A stretch of 64,000 nucleotides of DNA, taken from Xanthobacteraceae bacterium (GTDB taxonomy: Bacteria; Pseudomonadota; Alphaproteobacteria; Rhizobiales; Xanthobacteraceae). The DNA is taken from the NCBI GenBank assembly GCA_019454205.1, contig CP075369.1, positions 1,736,001 to 1,800,000 of the forward strand, given 5' to 3'. This document shows, one piece after another, positions 51,346 through 60,203 of the stretch (position 1 is its first letter; the number at the start of each line of letters is the position of its first letter). Position numbers and translations under genes: made by a program. The notes below the pieces were generated by a model. It made no database searches and had not been told where the DNA came from. It saw nothing but the letters and a program-made list of their open reading frames with translations.

Positions 51346-51540
51346 TCAGCGCAGGATGTTCAGCAGGAAGCTCATCCCGAAGCGGATGATCTGGTCCGCA
51401 AGCAGGAAGAAGATCGAAGCGACCGTCGCCATCACGAACACCATGATGGTCGTCAGGATCGTCTCGCGGCGGGTCGGCCAGGTGACCTTCGCGGTCTCGG
51501 CCCGTACCTGCTGGAGAAACTCGAAGGGTTTGATCGCCAT
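51346..51540 (-). CDS. secE: Preprotein translocase subunit SecE (single-helix form)
   Basis: 64 residues: an amphipathic PFEFLQQVRAETAKVTWPTRRETILTT segment with the conserved W-P-T-R-x-E, then one membrane helix. The short, one-helix type is usual outside the enterobacteria. Clamps SecY. Between tRNA-Trp and nusG. Confidence 0.97.
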   Translation of the reverse strand: MAIKPFEFLQQVRAETAKVTWPTRRETILTTIMVFVMATVASIFFLLADQIIRFGMSFLLNILR

Positions 51541-51642
51541 TTTCCGCCGTCCGCCTTCCGCCGTCGCCCTGTTCGCGCGCGAGACTGCGCGCTGTTTTTC
51601 TCGTTACGCCTTGCTCTTTATTCCTGCCCGTTGCCCACTGGC

Positions 51643-51719
51643 TGGCAGGAGTGGAGGGACTCGAACCCCCAACCCCCGGTTTTGGAGACCGGTGCTCTAG
51701 CCAATTGAGCTACACTCCT
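51643..51719 (-). tRNA. tRNA-Trp (anticodon CCA)
   Basis: Cloverleaf read on the minus strand: acceptor AGGAGTG/CACTCCT, D arm GCTC/GAGC, anticodon arm CGGT-CTCCAAA-ACCG, T arm GGGGG...TTCGAGT, discriminator G and an encoded CCA. The body is 51646-51719. Sits just before secE, the usual place in proteobacteria. Confidence 0.97.
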
Positions 51720-51814
51720 CCGCAAGCGGGAAAGGCGGCAAAAAGGCCATAAGGCCCGCCGCGGGGGGACTAATGCAGTATTAAGACACTGATTGCAAGG
51801 GCGTGATGGCGCCA

Positions 51815-51842
51815 ATATAGGGCGGATTCGGCCTTTTGTAAG
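51815..51842 (-). promoter_or_regulatory. Possible promoter for tRNA-Trp-secE-nusG
   Basis: CTATAT at 51820-51815 on the minus strand, with a weak CTTACA -35 (51842-51837) 16 bp upstream. The start would be about 90 nt before the tRNA. A small AGGGC-TTTTTT-GCCCT hairpin lies next to the -35. Confidence 0.4.
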
Positions 51843-52001
51843 GGCTTTTTTGCCCTCTACGCCCCTGTTTCCACCGGCCCTGTCCCGGGCCTGCTCCCTA
51901 ACCGTGCCGGACCTCGAAAAGCGTGATTCTGTGACGGCCGGCACAGCCCCGGCCCCGCCCTCCGGCTAGGGTCAACCATCATCGATTGACCTCTCAAACT
52001 A

Positions 52002-52027
52002 AAGGGGCGCCCGCAAAGGCGCCCCTT
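52002..52027 (-). terminator. Terminator of tuf copy 2
   Basis: Perfect 10-bp stem AAGGGGCGCC/GGCGCCCCTT with a 6-nt loop, about 50 bp beyond the tuf stop; the minus strand continues TAGTTTGAG after the stem's final TTs. Confidence 0.75.
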
Positions 52028-52078
52028 CTTCTTTATGGATGGCAGTAGCTGGTTGTCGCTACCGGACTTGCCGTTCGA

Positions 52079-53269
<1,191 letters not shown>

Positions 53270-53318
53270 TGATCTTCTCTGTTTTTCCTGCGGTCGCCGA
53301 TCTGTTGTTGGGACGGAT

Positions 53319-53392
53319 TGGAGCGGGTGAAGGGAATCGAACCCTCGTCGTCAGCTTGGAAGGCTGCTGCTCTACCATTGAGCTACACCCGC
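53319..53392 (-). tRNA. tRNA-Gly (anticodon TCC)
   Basis: Minus-strand cloverleaf: acceptor GCGGGTG/CACCCGC, D arm GCTC/GAGC, anticodon loop CTTCCAA, T arm GAGGG-TTCGATT-CCCTT, discriminator T and an encoded CCA. The body is 53322-53392. It lies about 50 bp before tuf copy 2. Confidence 0.97.
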
Positions 53393-53482
53393 GAATTGGC
53401 GGGTCTTTTAACGGGAACGCCATGGCTCGCCAAGAATGATTGGCTGCTTTTGCCTAACCGTCACAAAAGACGTGAAAGGCGG

Positions 53483-53567
53483 TGGTGGGGGAGGCAGGAC
53501 TCGAACCTGCGAAGGCATAGCCAGCGGATTTACAGTCCGCCCCCTTTGCCGCTCGGGACACTCCCCC
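53483..53567 (-). tRNA. tRNA-Tyr (anticodon GTA)
   Basis: Minus-strand type II tRNA: acceptor GGGGGAG/CTCCCCC, anticodon arm GCGGA-CTGTAAA-TCCGC, long variable arm (TGGCTATGCCTTCG), T arm CAGG-TTCGAGT-CCTG, discriminator A and encoded CCA. First gene of the tRNA-Tyr, tRNA-Gly, tuf transcript. Confidence 0.97.
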
Positions 53568-53641
53568 GGAAGTACCGGGTTTCGCTCGAAATAGAGCAGA
53601 AACGAACCAGGCCCCGCCACCCGCGAGGCCCAGCGGCGGGA

Positions 53642-53670
53642 CTTATGGTTGCCGACCAGAAGGGTGTCAA
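53642..53670 (-). promoter_or_regulatory. Promoter of the tRNA-Tyr/tRNA-Gly/tuf transcript
   Basis: On the minus strand TTGACA (53670-53665), a 17-bp spacer, then CATAAG (53647-53642). The -35 is consensus and the start would lie about 65 nt before tRNA-Tyr. Confidence 0.7.
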
Positions 53671-53774
53671 CCCTGCGAAATCGCTTTGATACGGGAGGGT
53701 TAGGCCTCTCCCGTCCCCGAATTGCCAAGCCACCGCCGCGGGGCCTAGATGCCCGCCCCGACGAGATAAATCCG

Positions 53775-54578
53775 ATGCCCGGACGCCCGCAAAAACCGCC
53801 GAAAAACCGAACCGCCCTCACCGGCCGGCGCAGCTTTGGCGCGGACGGCCGCAAGATCCCGCTCGACCACACCATCCTCTACGGCTGGCACCCGGTTTCG
53901 GAAGCGCTGAAGAATCCCGCGCGCCGTTTTCGCGTGCTGATCGCGACCGAAAACGCATTGCGGCGGCTGCGCGAGGAGAACATCGAACTGCCCGTGCAGC
54001 CGGAAATCGTGCGGCCCGACGCGCTCGACAAGAAGCTCACCCCCGATGCCGTGCATCAGGGGCTGTTCGCCGTCACCGACGCGCTGCCCTCGCCCGGCCT
54101 GCACGAACTCGCGCTCGACCGGCTTGTACTCGTGCTCGACCAGATCACCGATCCGCATAACTTCGGCGCGATCGTGCGCACCGCCGCCGCCTTCAAGGTC
54201 TCCGCGATCGTGACCACCGCGCGTCATTCGCCGGAAGCGACAGGCGTACTCGCGAAATCCGCTTCCGGCGGGCTGGAGCATGTGCCGATCGCGCTGGTGC
54301 AGAACCTCGCCCGCGCGATGAACGAACTGAAAGAGCGCGGCTTCACGATGGTCGGCCTTGCGGAAGAAGGCGAAGCGGATTTGAGCGAAACGAAACTCCG
54401 CGCGCCGGTCGCACTCGTGCTCGGCGCAGAAGGCAAGGGACTGCGCCAGCTTACCCGTGAAACCTGCGACGTGATCGCACGCCTCGACCTGCCGGGCGCA
54501 ATTGCGAGTCTCAACGTGTCGAACGCAGCAGCGCTCGCACTTTACATTGCCGACAGGGCCACCCGCTCCACACGGTAG
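53775..54578 (+). CDS. rlmB: RlmB-type 23S rRNA (guanosine-2'-O)-methyltransferase, SpoU/TrmH family
   Basis: 267 residues from the ATG at 53775; the frame is open earlier, but only through the divergent promoter. An N-terminal substrate-binding domain (LYGWHPVSEALKNPARRFRVLIATENA) is followed by the SPOUT knot: LVLDQITDPHNFGAIVRTAAAF, ALVLGAEGKGLRQLTRETCD and LPGAIASLNVSNAAALALY, motifs 1-3 with the N, E and S/N catalytic and SAM-loop residues. E. coli RlmB methylates G2251 in the P loop; the same target is inferred. Confidence 0.9.
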   Translation: MPGRPQKPPKNRTALTGRRSFGADGRKIPLDHTILYGWHPVSEALKNPARRFRVLIATENALRRLREENIELPVQPEIVRPDALDKKLTPDAVHQGLFAVTDALPSPGLHELALDRLVLVLDQITDPHNFGAIVRTAAAFKVSAIVTTARHSPEATGVLAKSASGGLEHVPIALVQNLARAMNELKERGFTMVGLAEEGEADLSETKLRAPVALVLGAEGKGLRQLTRETCDVIARLDLPGAIASLNVSNAAALALYIADRATRSTR

Positions 54579-54583
54579 TTTCG

Positions 54584-55681
54584 ATGATTGTTCAACGCTG
54601 GATTCACCGAACCATGCCGCCGGGCGGCAGCGTCGCACGCTACATCGTACCGCTCGCCGTATCGGCCGTTCTCGTCACGATCACCACCCTGACGATTTCG
54701 CTGGTGCTGCGCCGGATCGACTTTCAGAACGTCGGCATCATCTATCTGCTTCCCGTTTTCATTGTCGCGATCCGCTGGGGGTTCCTGCCCGCAATGTTTA
54801 CGGCGCTGATCAGCGTCGGCTGCTCGGCTTTCTTCTTCTATCCGCCAATTTATGATTTTCGCGCGCACAACTGGGACAATCAGGTCGATCTGGTTCTCTT
54901 CACGATTGTCGCTGCGTTTACGAGTCATCTGGCGACCCGGCTGCGCCAGCAGGACGAAGTGGACCGCCTTCGTGAAGCGCTGATCGGTTCGGTATCCCAT
55001 GAACTGCGTACGCCCCTCGCCTCCATCCTCGGCGCGGCGTCGGTGATCTCGGATTCCACGAACGTGAAGAACGATCCCCGGCTTTCGACGCTCGCCAATG
55101 TCGTGCGCGAAGAAGCAGAGCGCCTCAACCACGACATCCAGAATTTGCTCGACGCCACGCGCATTTCCAGCGAAGGCATCCGCCCCAAGCGGGAATGGAT
55201 CGACCCCGCGGACATCGTCAACATCGCGATCGAGCGGCGAAAGCGGAACCTCGCCGCGCACAATGTGGTGGTGAAGTTTGCCGACTCGCTTCCGCTGTTT
55301 CAGGGCGACGTTGTCCTGATCGACCAGTCGATCGGACAGATTCTGAGCAACGCCGCGAAATACTCGCCGCCGCAGTCGGAAATAAACGTCGAGGTCCGCC
55401 AGCACGAAGGCATGATCGAAATCAAAGTCATGGATCAGGGTGCCGGCCTAATTCCCGAAGAGCAGGCCCGTTGGGGCGAACGTTTCTATCGCGGCCCGCG
55501 GCAGCAGCAGATCACCACCGGTTCCGGCCTCGGCACATGGATCGCCAAGGCATTCATCGAGGCGAGCGGCGGAACCATCCATGCGACGAGCGCGGGCCTC
55601 GGCCATGGTTGCACCGTAATTATCAAGCTGCCTATACCGGATCAGCCGCCGCAGGAGGCCGACGTCAATGCCGATGACTAA
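54584..55681 (+). CDS. KdpD-like sensor histidine kinase (DUF4118 membrane domain, short form)
   Basis: 365 residues. Residues ~20-115 are four membrane helices of the DUF4118 type (IIYLLPVFIVAIRWGFLPAMFTALISVGCSAFFFYPP). Then comes HisKA with SVSHELRTPLASI (H139 the phosphoacceptor) and HATPase_c with SNAAKYSP (N box), DQGAGL (G1), ERFYRG (F box) and GSGLGTWIAKAF (G2). The KdpD N-terminal K+-sensing and USP domains and the GAF domain are missing, and no kdpFABC lies nearby. Overlaps the response-regulator gene by 14 nt. The stimulus is unknown. Confidence 0.85.
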   Translation: MIVQRWIHRTMPPGGSVARYIVPLAVSAVLVTITTLTISLVLRRIDFQNVGIIYLLPVFIVAIRWGFLPAMFTALISVGCSAFFFYPPIYDFRAHNWDNQVDLVLFTIVAAFTSHLATRLRQQDEVDRLREALIGSVSHELRTPLASILGAASVISDSTNVKNDPRLSTLANVVREEAERLNHDIQNLLDATRISSEGIRPKREWIDPADIVNIAIERRKRNLAAHNVVVKFADSLPLFQGDVVLIDQSIGQILSNAAKYSPPQSEINVEVRQHEGMIEIKVMDQGAGLIPEEQARWGERFYRGPRQQQITTGSGLGTWIAKAFIEASGGTIHATSAGLGHGCTVIIKLPIPDQPPQEADVNADD

Positions 55682-56390
55682 GAACAATCCCGCCGTTCTG
55701 GTGGTCGATGACGAAGCGCAAATCCGCCGTTTCCTTCGCGCGGGTTTTGAAATGGACGGCTTCAGCGTTCAGGACGCCGATAACGGCGCCGACGGCATCA
55801 GGAACGCGACCATGCGGCCGCCGGATCTGGTGATCCTCGATCTCGCCCTGCCCGACATCGACGGCTCCGAAGTTCTTACGCGGCTGCGTTCGTGGTCGAA
55901 CGTGCCGGTGATCGTGCTGTCGGTCCGCTCCAGCGAAGACGAAAAGGTGCGGCTACTGCAGCTTGGCGCGGACGACTATGTCGTGAAACCCTTTGGTATG
56001 GCTGAGCTTTTAGCCCGCTCGCATGCCGCGATCCGTCGTCACACGCGCAACCAGAGCGGCGATCCCGTAGTCAATCTCGGCCGCCTTTCGATCGACATGG
56101 CGAACCGCGCAGTTTTCCTCGACGGAGAACGCCTTGCGTTGACGCGTAAGGAATTCCGTCTGCTGCAAATCCTTGCCCAGCACGCCGGCAACGTCGTGAC
56201 TCACGGCCAGTTGCTGAACGAGGTGTGGGGCGCGGGCCACGACCAGGATTCGCATTACCTGCGTATCTTCGTCCGCAAGTTGAGACAAAAAATCGAGGTC
56301 GATCCCACTCAGCCGAAACTTCTGATCACGGAACTCGGCGTCGGCTATCGCCTTTCGACTAATGACAATGCGCGCGTCACGCAGCACTGA
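55668..56390 (+). CDS. OmpR/KdpE-family response regulator
   Basis: 240 residues. Receiver domain with D14-D15, the phosphoacceptor D58 (DLVILDLALPDIDG), and the conserved lysine in GADDYVVKPF. The winged-helix DNA-binding domain has LALTRKEFRLLQILAQHAGNVVTHGQLLNEVWG and YLRIFVRKLRQKIE...LITELGVGYRL, as in KdpE. GGAGG lies 9 nt before the ATG at 55668, inside the kinase gene, so the pair is co-translated. Targets are unknown; nothing resembling kdp genes is in the window. Confidence 0.88.
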   Translation: MPMTKNNPAVLVVDDEAQIRRFLRAGFEMDGFSVQDADNGADGIRNATMRPPDLVILDLALPDIDGSEVLTRLRSWSNVPVIVLSVRSSEDEKVRLLQLGADDYVVKPFGMAELLARSHAAIRRHTRNQSGDPVVNLGRLSIDMANRAVFLDGERLALTRKEFRLLQILAQHAGNVVTHGQLLNEVWGAGHDQDSHYLRIFVRKLRQKIEVDPTQPKLLITELGVGYRLSTNDNARVTQH

Positions 56391-56508
56391 TCTCGACTGT
56401 TCAGGTTCCATACGTAAATAGTTACGTGCAATTTATACCTACGCGGGAAGTCGTTACGGTTCCTGTGAAGTCGTTTTGTTTAGCTTCGTCTCGAAAGACG
56501 AAGCGAAT

Positions 56509-56784
56509 ATGCCGACAAGAAAACTCGAAGTACTTCTTACCCGACAGAAAACCGTCGATGAGCGCGAAATCATAGCGCTTCGCAATGAGTATCTTCTTTT
56601 GCTTGGCAAGCTTGCCGCAAAGGAAGCCACCGCGCCGCTTATCGTGAAAGCGAAAGAACTTCTGAAATCGCGCTACTGGGCGAAATCAACCTGGCGCGAA
56701 CGCGGAAAAATTCTCGAAACAGTCGGCTGGCTGCTCCGCACGCATGGAGCGAACGACGAAAATTTACGAAAAGATTACATCTGA
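56509..56784 (+). CDS. Small helical protein of unknown function
   Basis: 91 residues from the ATG at 56509; the frame is open to 56476. A basic, helix-rich chain (KLEVLLTRQKTVDEREIIALRNEYLLLLGKLAAKEATAPLIVKAKELLKSRYWAKSTWRERGKILETVGWLLR) with no signal peptide. Somewhat AT-richer than its neighbours. No family recognised. It stands between the two-component pair and the transporter, same strand, and could be regulated by either. Confidence 0.5.
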   Translation: MPTRKLEVLLTRQKTVDEREIIALRNEYLLLLGKLAAKEATAPLIVKAKELLKSRYWAKSTWRERGKILETVGWLLRTHGANDENLRKDYI

Positions 56785-57009
56785 CAGCCAACAAATTAAT
56801 TTACGTGCCTGCTGTTGCTAATCGCATCGAATATTTTCGCGATTGCTTATTGTTTTCCATAGCCTACCGCGCCGCACATCATCCTTTCGCCTAATACGAC
56901 TTGGTATCGCGACCCCGCGTAAACCCCCACGTAGCGTCCCCATCGAGATCGCGGAACGGATTCTGTTTCGCGCACTCGTTGTTACGTAAACCAAAAATGG
57001 GGGACGCTC

Positions 57010-58683
57010 ATGGCTAACGCCGCAACGACTGCGAGCGCCGACAACCGTAAAATGACCGCCGGTGAGAAGAAGGTCATTTTCGCTTCGTCGCTCGGCACCG
57101 TTTTCGAATGGTACGATTTCTATCTTTACGGATCGCTCGCTGCGATCATCTCCGCGCAATTCTTCTCGGGCGTTAACCCGACCGCTGCGTTCATCTTCGC
57201 GCTGATGGCGTTCGCTGCAGGCTTTGCTGTCCGTCCGTTCGGCGCGCTGTTCTTCGGCCGTCTCGGCGACATCGTCGGCCGCAAGTACACCTTCCTCGTC
57301 ACCATCGTGATCATGGGTCTGTCGACCTTTATCGTCGGCCTGCTTCCGAACTACGCGACGATCGGCATTGCGGCGCCGGTCATCCTGATCGGTCTGCGTC
57401 TCTTCCAGGGTCTCGCACTCGGCGGCGAGTACGGCGGTGCTGCGACCTACGTCGCGGAGCATGCTCCGAACGGCAAGCGCGGTCTCTATACCTCGTGGAT
57501 TCAGACCACTGCGACGCTCGGCCTCTTCCTCTCGCTGCTCATCATTCTCGGCACCCGTACGTGGATGGGTGAGAAGGCGTTCGCAGAGTGGGGCTGGCGC
57601 ATTCCGTTCCTGCTCTCGATCGTGCTGCTCGCCATCTCGGTCTGGATCCGTCTCACGCTGCAGGAAAGCCCGGCCTTCGCAAAGATGAAGGCGGAAGGCA
57701 AAGGCTCGAAGAGCCCGCTGTCCGAAGCATTCGGCCGTTGGGAAAACGCCAAGGTCGCGCTGCTTGCGCTCCTCGGCGGCACCGCCGGTCAGGCAGTGGT
57801 CTGGTACACGGGTCAGTTCTACGCCCTGTTCTTCCTGACCCAGACGCTGAAGGTCGACAGCGCCACCGCGAACATCCTGATCGCGGCTTCGCTGGTCATC
57901 GGCACGCCGTTCTTCATCGTGTTCGGCTGGCTCTCCGACAAGATCGGCCGCAAGCCGATCATCCTCGGCGGCTGCCTGCTCGCGGCGCTCACCTACTTCC
58001 CGGCCTTCGGCCTGCTCACGCACTATGCCAACCCTGCCCTCGAAAAAGCGCAGGCAACGGCACCGGTGACCGTGGTGGCCAATCCGGCGGAGTGCTCGTT
58101 CCAGTTCAACCCGGTAGGTACCGCGGCGTTCACCTCTTCGTGCGATATCGCGAAGAGCTTCCTCGCGCGTAACTCGGTGAACTACAAGAACGAGGCCGCA
58201 CCGGCCGGCACTGTCGCTCAGGTCAAGATCGGCGACCAGGTCGTCGCGTCGTTCGCTGGCACCGGCCTTCCGGCCGACCAGATGAAGACCAAGACGGCTG
58301 ACTTCAACAAGGCGATGACGGAGGCGATCCGCAAACACGGCTATCCCGCCGCGGCCGATCCGGCCGCGATGAACAAGCCGATGCTGGTGGTCGTTCTCAC
58401 CTACCTCGTCTTGCTCGTGACCATGGTGTACGGCCCGATCGCGGCGCAGCTCGTCGAGCTGTTCCCGACCCGCATCCGCTACACCGCGATGTCGCTGCCC
58501 TATCACATCGGTAACGGCTGGTTCGGCGGCTTCCTGCCGACGACCGCCTTCGCGATGGTCGCTGCTACAGGCGATATCTACTACGGCCTGTGGTACCCGA
58601 TCGTCGTCGCGGTGATGACGCTGATTATCGGCGCCATCTTCGTACCGGAAACGAAGGATCGCGATCTTTCGAAGTGGCACTGA
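57010..58683 (+). CDS. MHS-family major facilitator (ProP/shikimate-type) with a large periplasmic loop
   Basis: 557 residues, twelve predicted membrane helices. SLGTVFEWYDFYLYGSLA (helix 1, with the conserved D), RPFGALFFGRLGDIVGRKYTF (motif A), GLRLFQGLALGGEYGGAATYVAEHAP and WLSDKIGRKPIILGG identify the metabolite:H+ symporter family. Residues ~341-457, between helices 9 and 10, form an unusually long extracytoplasmic insert with Cys362 and Cys378, probably a disulfide. Substrates in the family are organic acids and betaines; none can be assigned. GGGGGA precedes the ATG. Monocistronic, with a strong terminator. Confidence 0.87.
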   Translation: MANAATTASADNRKMTAGEKKVIFASSLGTVFEWYDFYLYGSLAAIISAQFFSGVNPTAAFIFALMAFAAGFAVRPFGALFFGRLGDIVGRKYTFLVTIVIMGLSTFIVGLLPNYATIGIAAPVILIGLRLFQGLALGGEYGGAATYVAEHAPNGKRGLYTSWIQTTATLGLFLSLLIILGTRTWMGEKAFAEWGWRIPFLLSIVLLAISVWIRLTLQESPAFAKMKAEGKGSKSPLSEAFGRWENAKVALLALLGGTAGQAVVWYTGQFYALFFLTQTLKVDSATANILIAASLVIGTPFFIVFGWLSDKIGRKPIILGGCLLAALTYFPAFGLLTHYANPALEKAQATAPVTVVANPAECSFQFNPVGTAAFTSSCDIAKSFLARNSVNYKNEAAPAGTVAQVKIGDQVVASFAGTGLPADQMKTKTADFNKAMTEAIRKHGYPAAADPAAMNKPMLVVVLTYLVLLVTMVYGPIAAQLVELFPTRIRYTAMSLPYHIGNGWFGGFLPTTAFAMVAATGDIYYGLWYPIVVAVMTLIIGAIFVPETKDRDLSKWH

Positions 58684-58698
58684 GCCGATAACGAAAAC

Positions 58699-58766
58699 GG
58701 GGCGGCGCACAGACGCCGCCCCTGCTTTCACTCTCAAGCCCCGGCCCTCCGGGGCTTTCTTTTTTG
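58699..58766 (+). terminator. Double terminator after the MHS transporter
   Basis: Two consecutive hairpins: GGGGCGGCG/CGCCGCCCC (58699-58707 with 58714-58722) and AAGCCCCGG/CCGGGGCTT (58736-58744 with 58749-58757, loop CCCT), the second followed by TCTTTTTTT. The second is the functional terminator and may also serve the convergent gene. Confidence 0.85.
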
Positions 58767-58771
58767 AAGGT

Positions 58772-59161
58772 CTACTTGTCGCCGTTCGGCGCCGGAATCA
58801 CGATCGGACCCTGCAGCGGCGGCTGCGCGTTGAGATCGGCGGGCGTGTTGGAATTGGTGCTCCACGTCCTCTGGTAGCGCGCGCCGGGCTGCGTCGGCTG
58901 CCACGTCCTGCGCGTGCGGTAGGCATGCGGATCGCCTTTATTCGACGGGAAATAGGCCGAGGGCGCGAAGTAATAGCCATAGGCGGGCGCGCCATAGAAC
59001 CAGCTCGCGGCATCGTCCACATAAGGGACGATATGGCCGGGGCGATGGAGACCCCAGTCGCCATGCACGACCGCGCCATTCGGCAGCACCACCGGACGAT
59101 GATCGGCAGCCGCTGGCGCGGCGGCAAAGGCAACGAGCAGAATGGCGGCACAAACACGCAT
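58772..59161 (-). CDS. Exported protein of unknown function
   Basis: 129 residues from the ATG at 59161, which has GGAG 7 nt ahead; the frame extends to an ATG at 59194, but that start would lengthen the signal peptide awkwardly. The signal peptide MRVCAAILLVAFAAAPAAA is followed by a mature part rich in Tyr, Pro and Trp (VDDAASWFYGAPAYGYYFAPSAYFP) and an unstructured C-terminal half. No known domain. Probably periplasmic or secreted. Confidence 0.6.
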   Translation of the reverse strand: MRVCAAILLVAFAAAPAAADHRPVVLPNGAVVHGDWGLHRPGHIVPYVDDAASWFYGAPAYGYYFAPSAYFPSNKGDPHAYRTRRTWQPTQPGARYQRTWSTNSNTPADLNAQPPLQGPIVIPAPNGDK

Positions 59162-59287
59162 GGCAAGGCTCCGGATGCTTCTGAAGCCTTGCATGACGGG
59201 GTTTTGTTCCCGGTTACCGGCTGCTTACGACCTGCGGCTATGGTTATCGCCTTGCGTACGGGGCCAATGCATCGCAAATAGCTCCGC

Positions 59288-59440
59288 GCATGGCCCCGAA
59301 AAGTGGATACCGGTTTTCGGATAAGGTCCTGCGCCACCAGCGCATGGCCCCGAAAAGTGGATACCGGTTTTCGGATAAGGTCCTGCGCCACCAGCGCATG
59401 GCCCCGAAAAGTGGATACCGGTTTTCGGATAAGGCCATGC
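59288..59440. repeat. Three tandem 54-bp units with an internal palindrome
   Basis: Unit GCATGGCCCCGAAAAGTGGATACCGGTTTTCGGATAAGG plus CCTGCGCCACCA spacer, at period 54 (starts 59288, 59342 and 59396; the third is truncated). Each unit contains CCGAAAA/TTTTCGG around GTGGATACCGG, the core of a dispersed palindromic repeat known from Bradyrhizobium-like genomes. It ends about 12 bp before the split tRNA-Thr. Confidence 0.85.
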
Positions 59441-59451
59441 GCCAATAAAAT

Positions 59452-59488
59452 GCCGGCGTAGCACAGCGGTAGTGCAGCGGTTTTGTAA
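59452..59488 (+). pseudogene. tRNA-Thr(TGT), 5' half, interrupted in the anticodon loop
   Basis: GCCGGCG acceptor strand, TA, D arm GCAC-AGCGGTA-GTGC, then GCGGT and anticodon loop TTTGTAA (59482-59488). After this the sequence turns into GGCGAGCGTCGGTCTTTTT and no longer folds. The missing half is at 61316-61360; joined, the two give a complete tRNA-Thr with perfect acceptor and T stems and a G27-A43 mismatch also seen in the local tRNA-Gly. Confidence 0.85.
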
Positions 59489-59549
59489 GGCGAGCGTCGG
59501 TCTTTTTAACTACTTGTGATTGATGAAGAAATGGGAATCTCTGTCTCTT

Positions 59550-59586
59550 TTTTGTCTCCCAAATCGCGTTGATAGAGCTACATAGT
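59550..59586 (-). repeat. Direct repeat, left copy (integrase 3'-end vestige)
   Basis: TTTTGTCTCCCAAATC (59550-59565) is identical to 61186-61201, followed by GCGTTGATAGAGCTACATAG, similar to ACGCGGGTAGAGGCGCATAG at the right copy. On the minus strand it reads NYVALSTRFGRQKRDRDSH before a stop, like the C-terminal RFGRQ..GD of many phage integrases. The rest of the gene is absent. Confidence 0.6.
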
Positions 59587-59606
59587 TGTTCACAGCGTCC
59601 TTTTTT

Positions 59607-59682
59607 GCCGACTTAGCTCAGCTGGTAGAGCACTTGATTTGTAATCAAGGGGTCACAGGTTCGAATCCTGTAGTCGGCACCA
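59607..59682 (+). tRNA. tRNA-Thr (anticodon TGT), island-borne
   Basis: A full cloverleaf: acceptor GCCGACT/AGTCGGC, D arm GCTC/GAGC, anticodon arm CTTGA-TTTGTAA-TCAAG, T arm ACAGG-TTCGAAT-CCTGT, discriminator A and encoded CCA (body 59607-59679). It has the same anticodon as the disrupted tRNA but clearly different stems. It probably supplies the cell with tRNA-Thr(UGU) in place of the broken copy. Confidence 0.97.
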
Positions 59683-59732
59683 TTTCAAAACAACGAATGC
59701 GGCTGCTGAGCTAGGCCCGCACCATTCGCTTC

Positions 59733-60188
59733 TTACAACTCTTTGTCTCGAAAATAATTGAACAGCTTCTCAAGCCACATGATTGGGATGCTCCCCAGCA
59801 AAAGACAGACGGGTAGCCACCAAAACGGAATCTCGCGCAAGCAATCGCCAGTTAAGGCGCGGCATGAGCCCTCTATATGTCGGGAGTATGCTGCAAGACC
59901 GAATACGCCAAAGTTAGCGATTATTCCTGGCCAGGCGACAAAGGTGTACAGCCAAGGACGGCCCTCTTCGCGGTCGCGGCGTACCTCATCTCGGTACGCA
60001 ACAGACTCGCGCTTTAAAAAACGAATAGTTGCTATTATCGCCCAAAAAATAAGCCAGACGATTCCGACTACTAAACCTACCCAAAAAATAGTTTGTACCG
60101 AGCCGAGAGCGACTTCTCGGCCGAAAAGCAGAACTGCAAGAATACCGCCAAGCAGAAAAATAATGATGCGGCTATGGTCTCTATCCAC
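59733..60188 (-). CDS. Island membrane protein of unknown function
   Basis: 151 residues starting at the GTG at 60188 (GAGG 5 nt ahead). Four hydrophobic segments (IIIFLLGGILAVLLFG, TIFWVGLVVGIVWLIFWAIIATI, FVAWPGIIANFGVFGLAA, FWWLPVCLLLGSIPIMWL) with a charged loop RESVAYRDEVRRDREEGRPW. AT-rich relative to the host. The last of three co-oriented island genes, 15 bp after the next one. No family recognised. Confidence 0.55.
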   Translation of the reverse strand: MDRDHSRIIIFLLGGILAVLLFGREVALGSVQTIFWVGLVVGIVWLIFWAIIATIRFLKRESVAYRDEVRRDREEGRPWLYTFVAWPGIIANFGVFGLAAYSRHIEGSCRALTGDCLREIPFWWLPVCLLLGSIPIMWLEKLFNYFRDKEL

Positions 60189-60203
60189 TTCGGCCTCACC
60201 ACG

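Larger units (their letters stand above)
51720..52078. other. 359-bp gap between tuf copy 2 and tRNA-Trp
   Basis: It contains the tuf terminator (52002-52027) and the candidate tRNA-Trp promoter (51815-51842). No coding sequence is seen. Its presence means tuf copy 2 and secE-nusG are probably separate transcripts. Confidence 0.55.

Noticed and set aside
59288..59440. CRISPR-like array
   Set aside because: The units are contiguous copies of the whole 54 bp with no distinct spacers, and no cas genes are in the window.
59225..59464. 79-codon minus-strand ORF with an 18-residue repeat (YPKTGIHFSGPCAGGAG)
   Set aside because: It arises only because the 54-bp DNA repeat is a multiple of three; the repeats are non-coding palindromes.
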